In this document: piece after piece, positions 46,099 to 55,045 of the stretch
Position numbering within the stretch: position 1 is the first letter of the stretch
How the letters are laid out: each line of letters starts with the position of its first letter
NCBI RefSeq assembly: GCF_014218355.1
Contig: NZ_AP023368.1
Span: 624,001 to 688,000, forward strand
From: Anaerocolumna chitinilytica
GTDB lineage: Bacteria > Bacillota > Clostridia > Lachnospirales > Lachnospiraceae
Direction of reading: 5' to 3'
DNA length: 64,000 nucleotides
Notes under the pieces: model-generated
What the model saw: the letters and a program-made list of their open reading frames with translations, nothing else
What the model was told of the DNA's origin: nothing
Database searches by the model: none
Made by a program: the position numbers and the translations under genes

Positions 46099-48135
46099 GT
46101 GAGACGTCTAATAAATTTAAGAAAATGTTTACCTTGTATGCTGGCAGTTATTCTTCTCCTTCTGCATCCGCTGACAGTAAAAGGGGAAAGCCCATATACA
46201 ACCCTGACAATTGATAAAAATGGCTGGTTTATCAATACACAGGACGGCTATGTGCCTTCTGTGGTATATGACAAATTCGGTGAGGAACAGTTAAAGAATC
46301 CTTCGGATTTATATATCTGGAATGACAGTAAATTATATATTGCAGACACCGGCAATGCCAGAGTCTTAATCTGTGATATGGCAGGAAATCTTATTAGTAC
46401 TGTCAAAGGGGAGCTTAAGTCTCCTACAGGGCTTTTTGTAGACCAGAAGGAGAACCTGTATGTAGCGGATCCGAAATTACAAAAGGTTATGGTATACGAT
46501 AAGGCAGGGGAATTTGTAAAAGCCTATGAAAAGCCGGTTAGTCCACTCTTTGGAAAAGACAACCGGTATGCACCTGTAAAATTGGCAGTAAATGCAGCGG
46601 GAGGTATCTATGCACTGTCCGAGGGAAACGGAAACGGAATCCTTTCCTTTAGTGCGGAAGGAGACTTCTATGGATATTTTGGCGCCAACTATACCTATAC
46701 CAGCTTTACACAGATACTGAAACGCTTTGCCTTTACGGAGGAGATGAAGAAGAGCCTCCAGCAGAATGTGCCCGCAGCGGCCAGCAATATTGAGATTGAT
46801 AACAACGGCTTATTATATACGGTAACCCAGGGAACAGATAAGGATGGTATCAAGAAGTTCAATATGGCCGGTAAGAACATGTTAAACGGCGGTTATTTTG
46901 ACCAGCTGGTTACAGACATTGCCGTTGGGAACATTGAAAATATGTATACGGTATCCAAGGACGGATATATAGCGGAATATACCAGAGACCAGGCTTTATT
47001 ATTCTTATTTGGCGGCAAGGATGACGGAAATAACCGGACCGGTTTATTTACCGCTCCTTCTGCCATAGATACTGACAGCCAGGGAAGACTATATGTACTG
47101 GATTCTGAACAGGCGAATATTACAGTATTTATGCAGACAGAGTACGCTAAGACCGTACATGAGGCTCTTAATCTTTATCAGGAAGGGTATTATACCGAAA
47201 GTCAGCAGCCTTGGGAAAAGGTCTTAAGTAAAAACAGTCTTTTTGACTATGCACAGAAAGGAATCGGAAAAGCTTATTACCGCTTGGAAGATTACGGAAA
47301 GGCCCTTAGTGCTGCAAGACTTGGCGGGGATTATAACGGATATTCCGATGCTTTCTGGGAGCTGCGCAATAACTGGATTCGCAACAATGTTGTTATGATA
47401 TTGGAAATTCTTCTGGTGCTTTATGTGCTTCGTAAGCTCTATAAAAAGACAAAGAATAAAGTTCTATTCCTTCAGAAGTTTTCAGAAGGTATTGAAAATC
47501 TTAAAAACAGAAAATTTTTAAAACAGATGGCTTACCTAAAATATATCCCGAAGAACCCGGCAGACGCCTTTTATGGAATAAAATTCGAGAGAAAAGTCAG
47601 TATCTGGTCCTCTACGATTATATACATATTATTCTTTGTGATTTATGTGATAAACAAGTATTACAGCGGATTTTTATTCAAGAACGTTATAGATGGTTAT
47701 TATGAACTTGGCACGGACTTTCTTACCGTATTTGGCTTCTTTCTCTTAAGTATGGTTTGCTGCAATATGATCTGTTCCATACAGGACGGAGAGGGTTCCT
47801 TTCAGAATATATACAATGCCTATGCCTATTGCCTGGCTCCCTATATCTTCTTAAAGCCGGTATGTATTATTCTGAGTCACATGCTTACCTTTAACGAAGG
47901 TTTTATTATTAAGTTTTTGAATTTCTTTATCTTTGCCGGTATGGCGATATTAATCACCGTTATGATTAAGGAGATACAGGCTTATAGCTATAAAAAGACC
48001 TTTAAATGCATTTTACTGACTGTCTTTACAATGCTTCTTGTACTGGCGGCAGGGTTTATCTTAATGGCATTGATTAATCAGGTTATTGATTTTGTAGTAT
48101 CACTCGTAAAGGAGGGCTATTATCGTGGCAGGTAA
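46099..48135 (+). CDS. NHL-propeller / TPR / Yip1-like membrane protein
   Basis: A 678-residue protein translated from GTG with AAAGGAG six bases upstream. After a signal peptide (MLAVILLLLHPLTVKG), residues 40-340 carry NHL-type propeller repeats (NPSDLYIWNDSKLYIADTG, SPTGLFVDQKENLYVADP). A TPR-like helical pair follows (EALNLYQEGYY, GIGKAYYRLEDYGKA). A membrane helix is near residue 430, and a C-terminal Yip1-like domain has about five helices. An extracellular sensing or scaffold part is thus tied to the membrane. It lies between permease and DUF5696-like genes, and its end overlaps the latter by 11 bp. Confidence 0.85.
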   Translation: MRRLINLRKCLPCMLAVILLLLHPLTVKGESPYTTLTIDKNGWFINTQDGYVPSVVYDKFGEEQLKNPSDLYIWNDSKLYIADTGNARVLICDMAGNLISTVKGELKSPTGLFVDQKENLYVADPKLQKVMVYDKAGEFVKAYEKPVSPLFGKDNRYAPVKLAVNAAGGIYALSEGNGNGILSFSAEGDFYGYFGANYTYTSFTQILKRFAFTEEMKKSLQQNVPAAASNIEIDNNGLLYTVTQGTDKDGIKKFNMAGKNMLNGGYFDQLVTDIAVGNIENMYTVSKDGYIAEYTRDQALLFLFGGKDDGNNRTGLFTAPSAIDTDSQGRLYVLDSEQANITVFMQTEYAKTVHEALNLYQEGYYTESQQPWEKVLSKNSLFDYAQKGIGKAYYRLEDYGKALSAARLGGDYNGYSDAFWELRNNWIRNNVVMILEILLVLYVLRKLYKKTKNKVLFLQKFSEGIENLKNRKFLKQMAYLKYIPKNPADAFYGIKFERKVSIWSSTIIYILFFVIYVINKYYSGFLFKNVIDGYYELGTDFLTVFGFFLLSMVCCNMICSIQDGEGSFQNIYNAYAYCLAPYIFLKPVCIILSHMLTFNEGFIIKFLNFFIFAGMAILITVMIKEIQAYSYKKTFKCILLTVFTMLLVLAAGFILMALINQVIDFVVSLVKEGYYRGR

Positions 48136-50332
48136 AAAAGGATTACTGTGCTTATTGTTGAGTGCAGTTCTGGCGATGGAAGGCATAACCATAACAGCAG
48201 CGGATAATAACATTCCTCTCCTTCATACTTCCGATAAGGTAACTGCCCTAAGCGGCAGTATAAGTAAAACAAATACCTTTGAGAATGACAATTATATTAT
48301 GAATCTGGATGAAGCTACCTTGGGAATCTCTCTAAAGGACAAGAAAACCGGTTATGTATATGAATCCGTTGTAGATGATAAGAACTCCAATCAATCCTGG
48401 AAAGGGTTCTTAAGCTCCGGAATCTCTGTAGAGTTGTGCACCAGTAAGGCAGCCATGCCGGAACGTGTAGATCTGATAAAAGGGAATGCAAAGAAAACCT
48501 TTACCTATTATAAGGATGGCTTTGATGCAGCCATAGAATTTCCGTCCTATGATTTTCAGATAGGTCTGGAAGTACGCCTAAAGGAAGACGGTTTTTCTGC
48601 TTCTGTTAAGCAGGACAGTATTACAGAAGGAGAAGATTACAAATTGTCGGCAGTGTATCTTTATCCCCTGTTCGGTGCCACCAAAGGTGCTGAAAAAGAA
48701 GGATATATACTGATTCCGGAAGGAGCGGGAGCCCTTATCAATCTGACGGATAATCAGGGAAAATATAAAACACCTTATGCGAAAAAAATATATGGTTCCA
48801 ATGCGGGAATAGAAGCCTTTGGAGAAAGTCATTACGATGAGCCTGCGGTAGTAGAGCCGGAGAAAATTACGGCACCGGTATTTGGAATGGTATATACGAA
48901 GAGTAAGCAGGGATTTTTAGGGATTGCTGAAGATGGACAGTACAATGGGGAAATATTGGCCTATCCCAATGGTGTTATGACGGATTATAACTGGGTTACT
49001 GCCAGATTTAACTACCGTGAAATCTATACCATGCAGACGGCGGCAGCTTCCGGTGTACCGACCTTTGAAAAGAAGCCTTATATGAGGGATATCTCTATAA
49101 GCTATAAAATGGTAAATGGAGATCAGGCAGATTATACCGGATTAGCTAAGGTATATCAGCAGTATCTGTTACAGAAAGGCGATTTGCAAAAGCAGGAAGA
49201 TAAGTTCCAGATTAAGGTGGATTTTTTCGGTGCAGATACTAAGAAGTGGTTTATCTTTAATCAGGTAGTCCCTATGACTACGGTTAAGGATATGAAAGAT
49301 ATCATAGATAATATGGTGCAAAGCGGTGTAAAAGACCTTATGCCTGTTTATACGGGCTGGCAGCAAAAAGGAGCCTCTTTAAACTATGGCAGCGGGAAAT
49401 TCAAGGTAGAACGAAAGCTAGGCAGTCAGAGTGAGCTTTATGACCTTGCAAAGGAATTAAAGCAAAAGGATATCAGCCTTGTGTTAAAGCAGGATTTTCT
49501 TCTTGCCAACCCGAAGCGGTTCTACAATACGGCAAAGGATATAGTTAAGGGAATTAATCAGGTGCTGGTAGAAAAGCCGACCAATGCCTATGTATTTCCC
49601 ACTATGTATTATATGACTCCTTCAAAGACCTTGAGTCTGGTGAATAAATGGAAAGACAGATATGATGATACCGCAATCAGTAACATAGCCCTCTCATCCC
49701 TGCCGGATACTCTTTTCTCTTATTACTCAGGAGGGAAGATCTATACCAGAGGTGATACAGCGGGAATGTATGAAGAAGCTTTAAAAGGACTGCAGGATTA
49801 TAATGTTTCCCTGGAGAATCCCAATGAGTACTTATGGAAATATACCGGTAAGTTTTACGATATGCCGCTTTCTACTTCAAATTACAGCTATATCAGTAAA
49901 GAAGTGCCCTTTCTTCCAATCGTACTAAGGGGTTACCTGCCTTACTGGGCCGGGTATAGTAACTTTGTGGCAAATGAAACAGAGTATTTCCTGAAGATGC
50001 TGGAATACGGTGCATATCCGAATTTCCTTCTGACAAAGGAATCGCCAAACAAGCTAAGAAATACGAATTCTTCCTATATATATACTTCTGAATATGAGGT
50101 GTTAAAGCCAACTATTGAGAACTACTACAATAGCATTGGCTCCGTATTAAGACAGGTAGAGGGCAGCGGGATTAAGTCTCATACCTATTTAAATGACAAG
50201 GTAGTATCCGTCCTTTATGACAATGGAGTGAACATAATCATTAACTACTCTGATTCTGATTTCAAGAACGGAGAGATTATGGTAGGTGCGATGTCCTATC
50301 AGGTTATAGGTTCTAACGCAGGAAAGAGGTAA
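48125..50332 (+). CDS. DUF5696-like secreted protein, possible glycoside-binding or hydrolase
   Basis: A 735-residue protein with a Sec signal peptide, resembling proteins annotated DUF5696 in Paenibacillus and Clostridia (family assignment from memory). The first 300 residues are beta-rich (galactose-mutarotase-like sandwich: LGISLKDKKTGYVYES, GYILIPEGAGALINL). Residues 340-640 look like a TIM barrel (KDLMPVYTGWQQKGASLNYG, DISLVLKQDFLL, NAYVFPTMYYMTPS, LSSLPDTLFSYYSGG). That domain order resembles GH clans with sandwich plus barrel. The start is GTG with GGAGG nine bases upstream, overlapping the NHL gene. Confidence 0.8.
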   Translation: MAGKKGLLCLLLSAVLAMEGITITAADNNIPLLHTSDKVTALSGSISKTNTFENDNYIMNLDEATLGISLKDKKTGYVYESVVDDKNSNQSWKGFLSSGISVELCTSKAAMPERVDLIKGNAKKTFTYYKDGFDAAIEFPSYDFQIGLEVRLKEDGFSASVKQDSITEGEDYKLSAVYLYPLFGATKGAEKEGYILIPEGAGALINLTDNQGKYKTPYAKKIYGSNAGIEAFGESHYDEPAVVEPEKITAPVFGMVYTKSKQGFLGIAEDGQYNGEILAYPNGVMTDYNWVTARFNYREIYTMQTAAASGVPTFEKKPYMRDISISYKMVNGDQADYTGLAKVYQQYLLQKGDLQKQEDKFQIKVDFFGADTKKWFIFNQVVPMTTVKDMKDIIDNMVQSGVKDLMPVYTGWQQKGASLNYGSGKFKVERKLGSQSELYDLAKELKQKDISLVLKQDFLLANPKRFYNTAKDIVKGINQVLVEKPTNAYVFPTMYYMTPSKTLSLVNKWKDRYDDTAISNIALSSLPDTLFSYYSGGKIYTRGDTAGMYEEALKGLQDYNVSLENPNEYLWKYTGKFYDMPLSTSNYSYISKEVPFLPIVLRGYLPYWAGYSNFVANETEYFLKMLEYGAYPNFLLTKESPNKLRNTNSSYIYTSEYEVLKPTIENYYNSIGSVLRQVEGSGIKSHTYLNDKVVSVLYDNGVNIIINYSDSDFKNGEIMVGAMSYQVIGSNAGKR

Positions 50333-50339
50333 CCAGAAT

Positions 50340-51245
50340 ATGAAAAAGCGAAAAAGGATATTTACCACTGCATTCAGGCAGAAAATGACGGGGCTATTGT
50401 TTGTGACTCCTTGGATAATAGGGTTTTTAGTCTTTTTCCTGTATCCGCTTATCCAATCCGTTATATTTAGTTTCAGCAAAGTGTCTTTTACGGCAAAGGG
50501 AAGGTCAGTCAAATTCGTAGGAATGCAGAACTTCAAATACTTTATTTCCAAGGATCCTTACTTTTTACAGAGTCTGGCAGAATTCTTTAAGAGTATCATT
50601 ATGCAGCTGCCGCTCATCCTTGTGTTTTCACTGGTCCTTGCACTGCTGCTGAATGAGAAAATTAAACTAAAAGGAATGTTTCGAACCTTGTTCTTTCTGC
50701 CAATTGTAGTAGTAAGCGGGCCGGTCATGAACATGCTCTTAAATCAGGGAGCTTCAACTATACCTTTAATTGAGCAATATGGCATTTATGATTTTATTAA
50801 TAATAAGTTACCGTATTTTCTAAGGGATCCGGTAACAACACTGTTCAGCCAGTTGATTCTGATACTCTGGTACTCCGGCGTTCCCATTCTTATATTTGTG
50901 TCGGGACTGCAAAAGATTGACCATGCACTATATGAAGCCTCCTCCATAGACGGAGCTTCTTCCTGGGTATCCTTCTGGAAGATTGTACTGCCTTCCATCA
51001 GGGGAATGATATTGATTAATGCTATCTATATCATTGTATTCCTGGCAACCTCAGAGATTAATTCCGTAATCATATGGATCAGAGATAGTATGTTAGATGC
51101 CTCTAAGCGAGGGTTCGGAGTAGCTTCCGCGGCAGCCTGGATATATTCTTTGGGAATTACCCTTTTGCTCCTGATCTGCTATCTGCTGTTCGGGCGGGAA
51201 CCGAAAAACAAGATAGTACGGACGGAAATCATCCGAAGAAAATAG
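50340..51245 (+). CDS. Sugar ABC transporter permease, UgpA/LplB type
   Basis: A 301-residue permease with six predicted helices and the EAA loop LYEASSIDGASSWVSFWKIVLP. It starts 7 bp after the DUF5696-like gene with GAAAGAGG upstream. With the permease at 51302 it forms one of two permease pairs in the cassette. The ligand is probably that of one of the two binding proteins at 42304 and 52380; the pairing cannot be resolved by position alone. Confidence 0.93.
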   Translation: MKKRKRIFTTAFRQKMTGLLFVTPWIIGFLVFFLYPLIQSVIFSFSKVSFTAKGRSVKFVGMQNFKYFISKDPYFLQSLAEFFKSIIMQLPLILVFSLVLALLLNEKIKLKGMFRTLFFLPIVVVSGPVMNMLLNQGASTIPLIEQYGIYDFINNKLPYFLRDPVTTLFSQLILILWYSGVPILIFVSGLQKIDHALYEASSIDGASSWVSFWKIVLPSIRGMILINAIYIIVFLATSEINSVIIWIRDSMLDASKRGFGVASAAAWIYSLGITLLLLICYLLFGREPKNKIVRTEIIRRK

Positions 51246-51301
51246 TTGGAATTTTCAGCAAATGCTCAAATTTGTAGCATGTCGACAATAGGAGATTGAG
51301 A

Positions 51302-52276
51302 ATGAATAATAAAAACTACACCCTGTTTTTAAAGGCCAAGTCCAGGCTCATAGGGCGAACGGGTAAGCGGGGAGTTCTCTATATGGCCGGGGTTTACGTC
51401 ATATTGGTTGCTATGGGTTTTGTATACCTTTACCCTATCCTTGAAATGATAGTGAAAAGCTTTATGTCCTTAGGGGACTTATTGGATGCATCTGTTAAGT
51501 GGATACCGACTTCGGTTACTTTAAGTAATTATAAAGAAGCCTTTGAGGTAATGAAGGTAGATAAGACGGTTATGAATACCGTTATAAGCGCATTGGTTCC
51601 GGCCCTTGCCCAGACAGCAGTATGTGCATTAACGGGCTATGGACTTGCCAGGTATGAAGTGCCTTTAAAGAAGTTGATTGTAGGGCTGATACTCCTTACC
51701 TTTATCTTACCGCCTTATGTTCTAATGGTACCAAAGTACACCATGTTTTCAGACTATCATATGATTGGCACTTTAAAGACTTTGATCTATCCCGCTCTTT
51801 TAGGGCAGGGAACCAAGAGTGCCATATTTGTTCTGATATTTATGCAGTTTTTCAGACAGACACCTATTTCTTTAGATGAAGCGGCCAGAGTGGACGGAGC
51901 CTCAGAGTTTCGTATATTCTTTGGGATTGCCGTACCTTTAGCGGTTCCGGCCTTTATCATATGCTTTTTGTTCTCTTTCGTGTGGTATTGGAACGATACC
52001 TATTTTACGGCACTGTATATGGGTTTGACCAGTGCGACAGATACCAAAGTGGTAAGAACAATGCTTTTAGAATTGCAGAACTTTGACATTAGTTATAAAC
52101 AGCATGTACAGACGGTAGCCGGATGGGGTGCTTCCGTTATGGGAGATTCGGTTGCCAATGAGGCTATTAAGATGGCTGCTACAGTTATTACCATATCCCC
52201 CCTTCTATTAATGTATTTTGTATTGCAGAAATATTTCGTAGAAGGAATTGACAGAACCGGTATTACCGGGGAATAG
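51302..52276 (+). CDS. Sugar ABC transporter permease, UgpE/MalG type
   Basis: A 324-residue permease with six helices and EAA loop LDEAARVDGASEFRIFFGIAVPL. The ATG at 51302 has GGAG seven bases upstream; the frame also opens at a TTG at 51296, which is too close to that site. It follows the UgpA-type permease and precedes the second binding-protein gene. Confidence 0.93.
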   Translation: MNNKNYTLFLKAKSRLIGRTGKRGVLYMAGVYVILVAMGFVYLYPILEMIVKSFMSLGDLLDASVKWIPTSVTLSNYKEAFEVMKVDKTVMNTVISALVPALAQTAVCALTGYGLARYEVPLKKLIVGLILLTFILPPYVLMVPKYTMFSDYHMIGTLKTLIYPALLGQGTKSAIFVLIFMQFFRQTPISLDEAARVDGASEFRIFFGIAVPLAVPAFIICFLFSFVWYWNDTYFTALYMGLTSATDTKVVRTMLLELQNFDISYKQHVQTVAGWGASVMGDSVANEAIKMAATVITISPLLLMYFVLQKYFVEGIDRTGITGE

Positions 52277-52310
52277 AGAGGGAAGGATAAATCTTTTAAT
52301 ATGCCATTTA

Positions 52311-52336
52311 CTTAAGTGGCAAGTTTGCCGCTTAAG
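52311..52336 (+). promoter_or_regulatory. Stable hairpin 5' of the second binding-protein gene
   Basis: CTTAAGTGGCA (52311-52321) pairs with TGCCGCTTAAG (52326-52336), 11 bp with one T-G, around an AGTT loop. No T tract follows, so it is more likely an mRNA stabiliser or processing site than a terminator. It lies 43 bases before the ATG, mirroring the hairpin before the first locus's binding-protein gene at 6377-6391. Confidence 0.55.
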
Positions 52337-52379
52337 CTTAAATAGGAAAGAAATTATTTATTTAAGAGGAGGATTTTGA

Positions 52380-53837
52380 ATGAAAGCAAAAAAACTAGTG
52401 TCAGTATTAATGATTATTGTATTAGTACTGTCAAGTCTCACTGCCTGCTCGGGAAATAAAACCACTGGCAGCAACAATGCACCGGCAGCAACAACTGCGA
52501 ATGAAGACAGCAACACCAACGATGCAGCTGCAACAGATGGTGCATCCGCAGATGCAGAAGCACAGGCAGATTCCCTGCTTGGACCTATGACAACCGATGA
52601 AATCACACTTACATATGCCAGCTGGGGTCTTGGCGAAAAAGGTGAAACAGAGGCAAAGGATAAGCAGATTGAAGCATTTATGAAAGCATATCCGAACATC
52701 AAGGTAGAATTCGTAACAATTGACCAGGCTGCCTGGAATGATGGTCTTACTACACTAGCCGCAACAGGAACGCTTCCCGATGTATTCTGGACATTCTCTG
52801 TTACAGATGTAATTGCTAATCAATGGGCACTTGATGTAACAGACTATTATGAAAAAGACCCTGATACAAAAGAAATCTATCCGGCTATGATAAACAATGC
52901 GAAGATTAACGGCAAACTCTACAGTATGCCTATTGTTATGTTCCCTTATCTGGTGTTCTTGAATAAGACTTTATTTGAGAAATACAATGAGCCCCTGCCT
53001 TCCTATGACTGGACCATGGATGATTTTAAAGATATCGCAACCAGAATATCACATCCGGAAGACTTCAACTTTGGAACCTCCAATCCCAATTATGCAGATT
53101 ACTTCCCTGCTCAGTACACAGAGAATGAATCTATGAGAGGCTGGGATGGCAGCAGTTATCATTTTGACCAGGCTTGGATTGATGGTATGAACTTAAAGTA
53201 TGACTTTATCGACAAGGGCATCTGTGAGTGGGCCTCTGCAGAAGATAAGAAGAAATGGCTTGGAGATGAAGGAGCATGGCCTCCCGGCTTTGGCAGAAGT
53301 GCAATGCATTTTGATTGGACCTGGACAATTGCATACTTTGAAGATGCGGTTAAACAGCAATCCGGCTGTGATTTCTTATACTATCCTCAGCCTGCCGGAC
53401 CTTCCGGAAAACAGATGGCAGTTGTTGACTATGGTGTAATCTCTGCTACTACTCAGCATCCGAGAGAAGCATGGGAACTTCAGAAATGGACTTCCTGGGG
53501 TGAAGAGGCTTGCTTAAACCGTCTGGAAGGCTATAAGCAGGCAGGAGTAAGTGTTGTAAGCCGTATGCCGGTTATACAGAATGAGAAGGTATGGGATGCT
53601 GTAACGAACTTTACAGACAGAGAAGATATCAAAGAAGTATATAAGAGACTTACCAATGTTGTTCCTACAGTTGGTTCTGTTGCCCCCGGCTGGACTCAGT
53701 TCGATACCTGGGCTAATGATAACGGAATATGGACTCAGCTTGATAACAGAGAAGTAACACCTGCTGAAATGGCTGATACCTTGACCAAGAAAGCAAATGA
53801 GATCAAGGATGAATGGCTGGCCAACCTTCCGCAGTAA
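52380..53837 (+). CDS. Extracellular sugar-binding lipoprotein (family 1)
   Basis: A 485-residue lipoprotein: lipobox SLTAC with Cys near residue 23, then a linker of about 40 residues rich in Ala, Thr and Asn that spaces the domain from the membrane. The binding domain begins EITLTYASWGLGEKG and includes GTLPDVFWTF and AVVDYGVISATTQHPREAWELQKW. It delivers an oligosaccharide to one of the flanking permease pairs. AGGAGG precedes the ATG. Confidence 0.94.
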   Translation: MKAKKLVSVLMIIVLVLSSLTACSGNKTTGSNNAPAATTANEDSNTNDAAATDGASADAEAQADSLLGPMTTDEITLTYASWGLGEKGETEAKDKQIEAFMKAYPNIKVEFVTIDQAAWNDGLTTLAATGTLPDVFWTFSVTDVIANQWALDVTDYYEKDPDTKEIYPAMINNAKINGKLYSMPIVMFPYLVFLNKTLFEKYNEPLPSYDWTMDDFKDIATRISHPEDFNFGTSNPNYADYFPAQYTENESMRGWDGSSYHFDQAWIDGMNLKYDFIDKGICEWASAEDKKKWLGDEGAWPPGFGRSAMHFDWTWTIAYFEDAVKQQSGCDFLYYPQPAGPSGKQMAVVDYGVISATTQHPREAWELQKWTSWGEEACLNRLEGYKQAGVSVVSRMPVIQNEKVWDAVTNFTDREDIKEVYKRLTNVVPTVGSVAPGWTQFDTWANDNGIWTQLDNREVTPAEMADTLTKKANEIKDEWLANLPQ

Positions 53838-53950
53838 GGTAATACAAGCTAAACCGAGGTAGCAGGGGAAGCAGATTATTTTCAAGCAAGATTGACCCGG
53901 GAAATTCTCGGCCCAAACATGAGAGCGTTGGAAAGGACATGGTTATTTTT

Positions 53951-54814
53951 ATGAAGAGTATAACAATTAATCCAAAAGGTTTTAGTAAGGATCAGTTGAA
54001 ATTCTATATTGTTTTAGTGCCCTTAGCATTATTTATGGCACTTCCCATTGTTTATATCATAAATCATGCGTTTAAACCCTTAGGAGAATTGTTTGCTTTC
54101 CCGCCGAAATTCTTTGCAGTTCATCCTACCCTGGATAATTTTACGAAATTATCTCAAACGGCACAAACTTCATCCGTAGCATTAAGCAGATATCTGTTTA
54201 ATACCCTGTTAGTCACGCTTTTAGTGGTATTTCTTGCGGTAATTATTGGCTCTATGGCAGGTTTTGCCTTGTCAAAGCTGTCTTTTAAAGGCAAGAATAT
54301 GATATTTGAAGCCAATACGCTTTCGATGATGTTTGTACCGGCAGCGGTATTAATACCAAGATATTTAATTATTGATAAGATGGGGATTATGGATACCTAT
54401 TTTGCTCATATCCTGCCGCTGCTTGCTATGCCTGTTGGGTTGTTTTTACTGAAACAGTTTATAGATCAGGTACCGGATGAACTTCTGGAGGCTGCCTATG
54501 TTGACGGAGCAAGTACCTTCCGTGTATACAGGAAAGTGATACTGCCCTTAATTAAACCGGCGGTGGCAACTGTCTGCATTCTTTCTTTTCAACAGGTGTG
54601 GGGTAACCTTGAGACCTCTAACATGTTTACAACGAAAGAAAATATGAAAACTCTGGCCTTTTATATGAGTACCCTGGTAAATACCAATAACACGGTAGTC
54701 GGTCAGGGAATAGCGGCAGCAGGTGCCCTTATCATGTTCCTGCCAAACATTTTATTATTTATCCTGCTTCAGAGTAAGGTCATGAATACCATGGCACATT
54801 CCGGAATAAAGTAA
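53951..54814 (+). CDS. Sugar ABC transporter permease, UgpE/MalG type
   Basis: A 287-residue permease with six helices and EAA loop LLEAAYVDGASTFRVYRKVILPL. Start choice is uncertain: AAAGGA at 53932-53937 is one base from the ATG at 53939 and 13 from the ATG at 53951. I prefer the latter because the first spacing is unworkably short. It is the fourth permease of the cassette and closes it before a terminator. Confidence 0.9.
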   Translation: MKSITINPKGFSKDQLKFYIVLVPLALFMALPIVYIINHAFKPLGELFAFPPKFFAVHPTLDNFTKLSQTAQTSSVALSRYLFNTLLVTLLVVFLAVIIGSMAGFALSKLSFKGKNMIFEANTLSMMFVPAAVLIPRYLIIDKMGIMDTYFAHILPLLAMPVGLFLLKQFIDQVPDELLEAAYVDGASTFRVYRKVILPLIKPAVATVCILSFQQVWGNLETSNMFTTKENMKTLAFYMSTLVNTNNTVVGQGIAAAGALIMFLPNILLFILLQSKVMNTMAHSGIK

Positions 54815-54861
54815 TCGTCCAGATTTACGGTAAGTTACGCCGGATTTTTAGAACACATAAG

Positions 54862-54928
54862 ATATGGAGTCTTTCTATTTGTTATCGTTGCTTACATGAC
54901 CATACCAAAAGTGAGACTCCATATTTTT
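54862..54928 (+). terminator. Rho-independent terminator closing the transport cassette
   Basis: ATATGGAGTCT (54862-54872) and AGACTCCATAT (54914-54924) pair perfectly over 11 bp and run into five T. The loop of 41 bases is long for a terminator. Confidence 0.75.
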
Positions 54929-55003
54929 ATCATTATGAGGGCAATGCGAATGAGAAAAATGATGGGCAATTGATTGTTCCAATTTGGTTAGAAATATGAA
55001 GTG

Positions 55004-55020
55004 ACCTATTCTTAATAGGT
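55004..55020 (+). promoter_or_regulatory. Short hairpin before the first Asp-box lipoprotein gene
   Basis: ACCTATT and AATAGGT arms of 7 bp flank CTT, ending 13 bases before the ribosome binding site of the gene at 55046. The rest of the 54930-55045 gap shows no convincing promoter to me. Confidence 0.35.
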
Positions 55021-55045
55021 TGAGCAATAGAAAGAGGCGGTGAAT

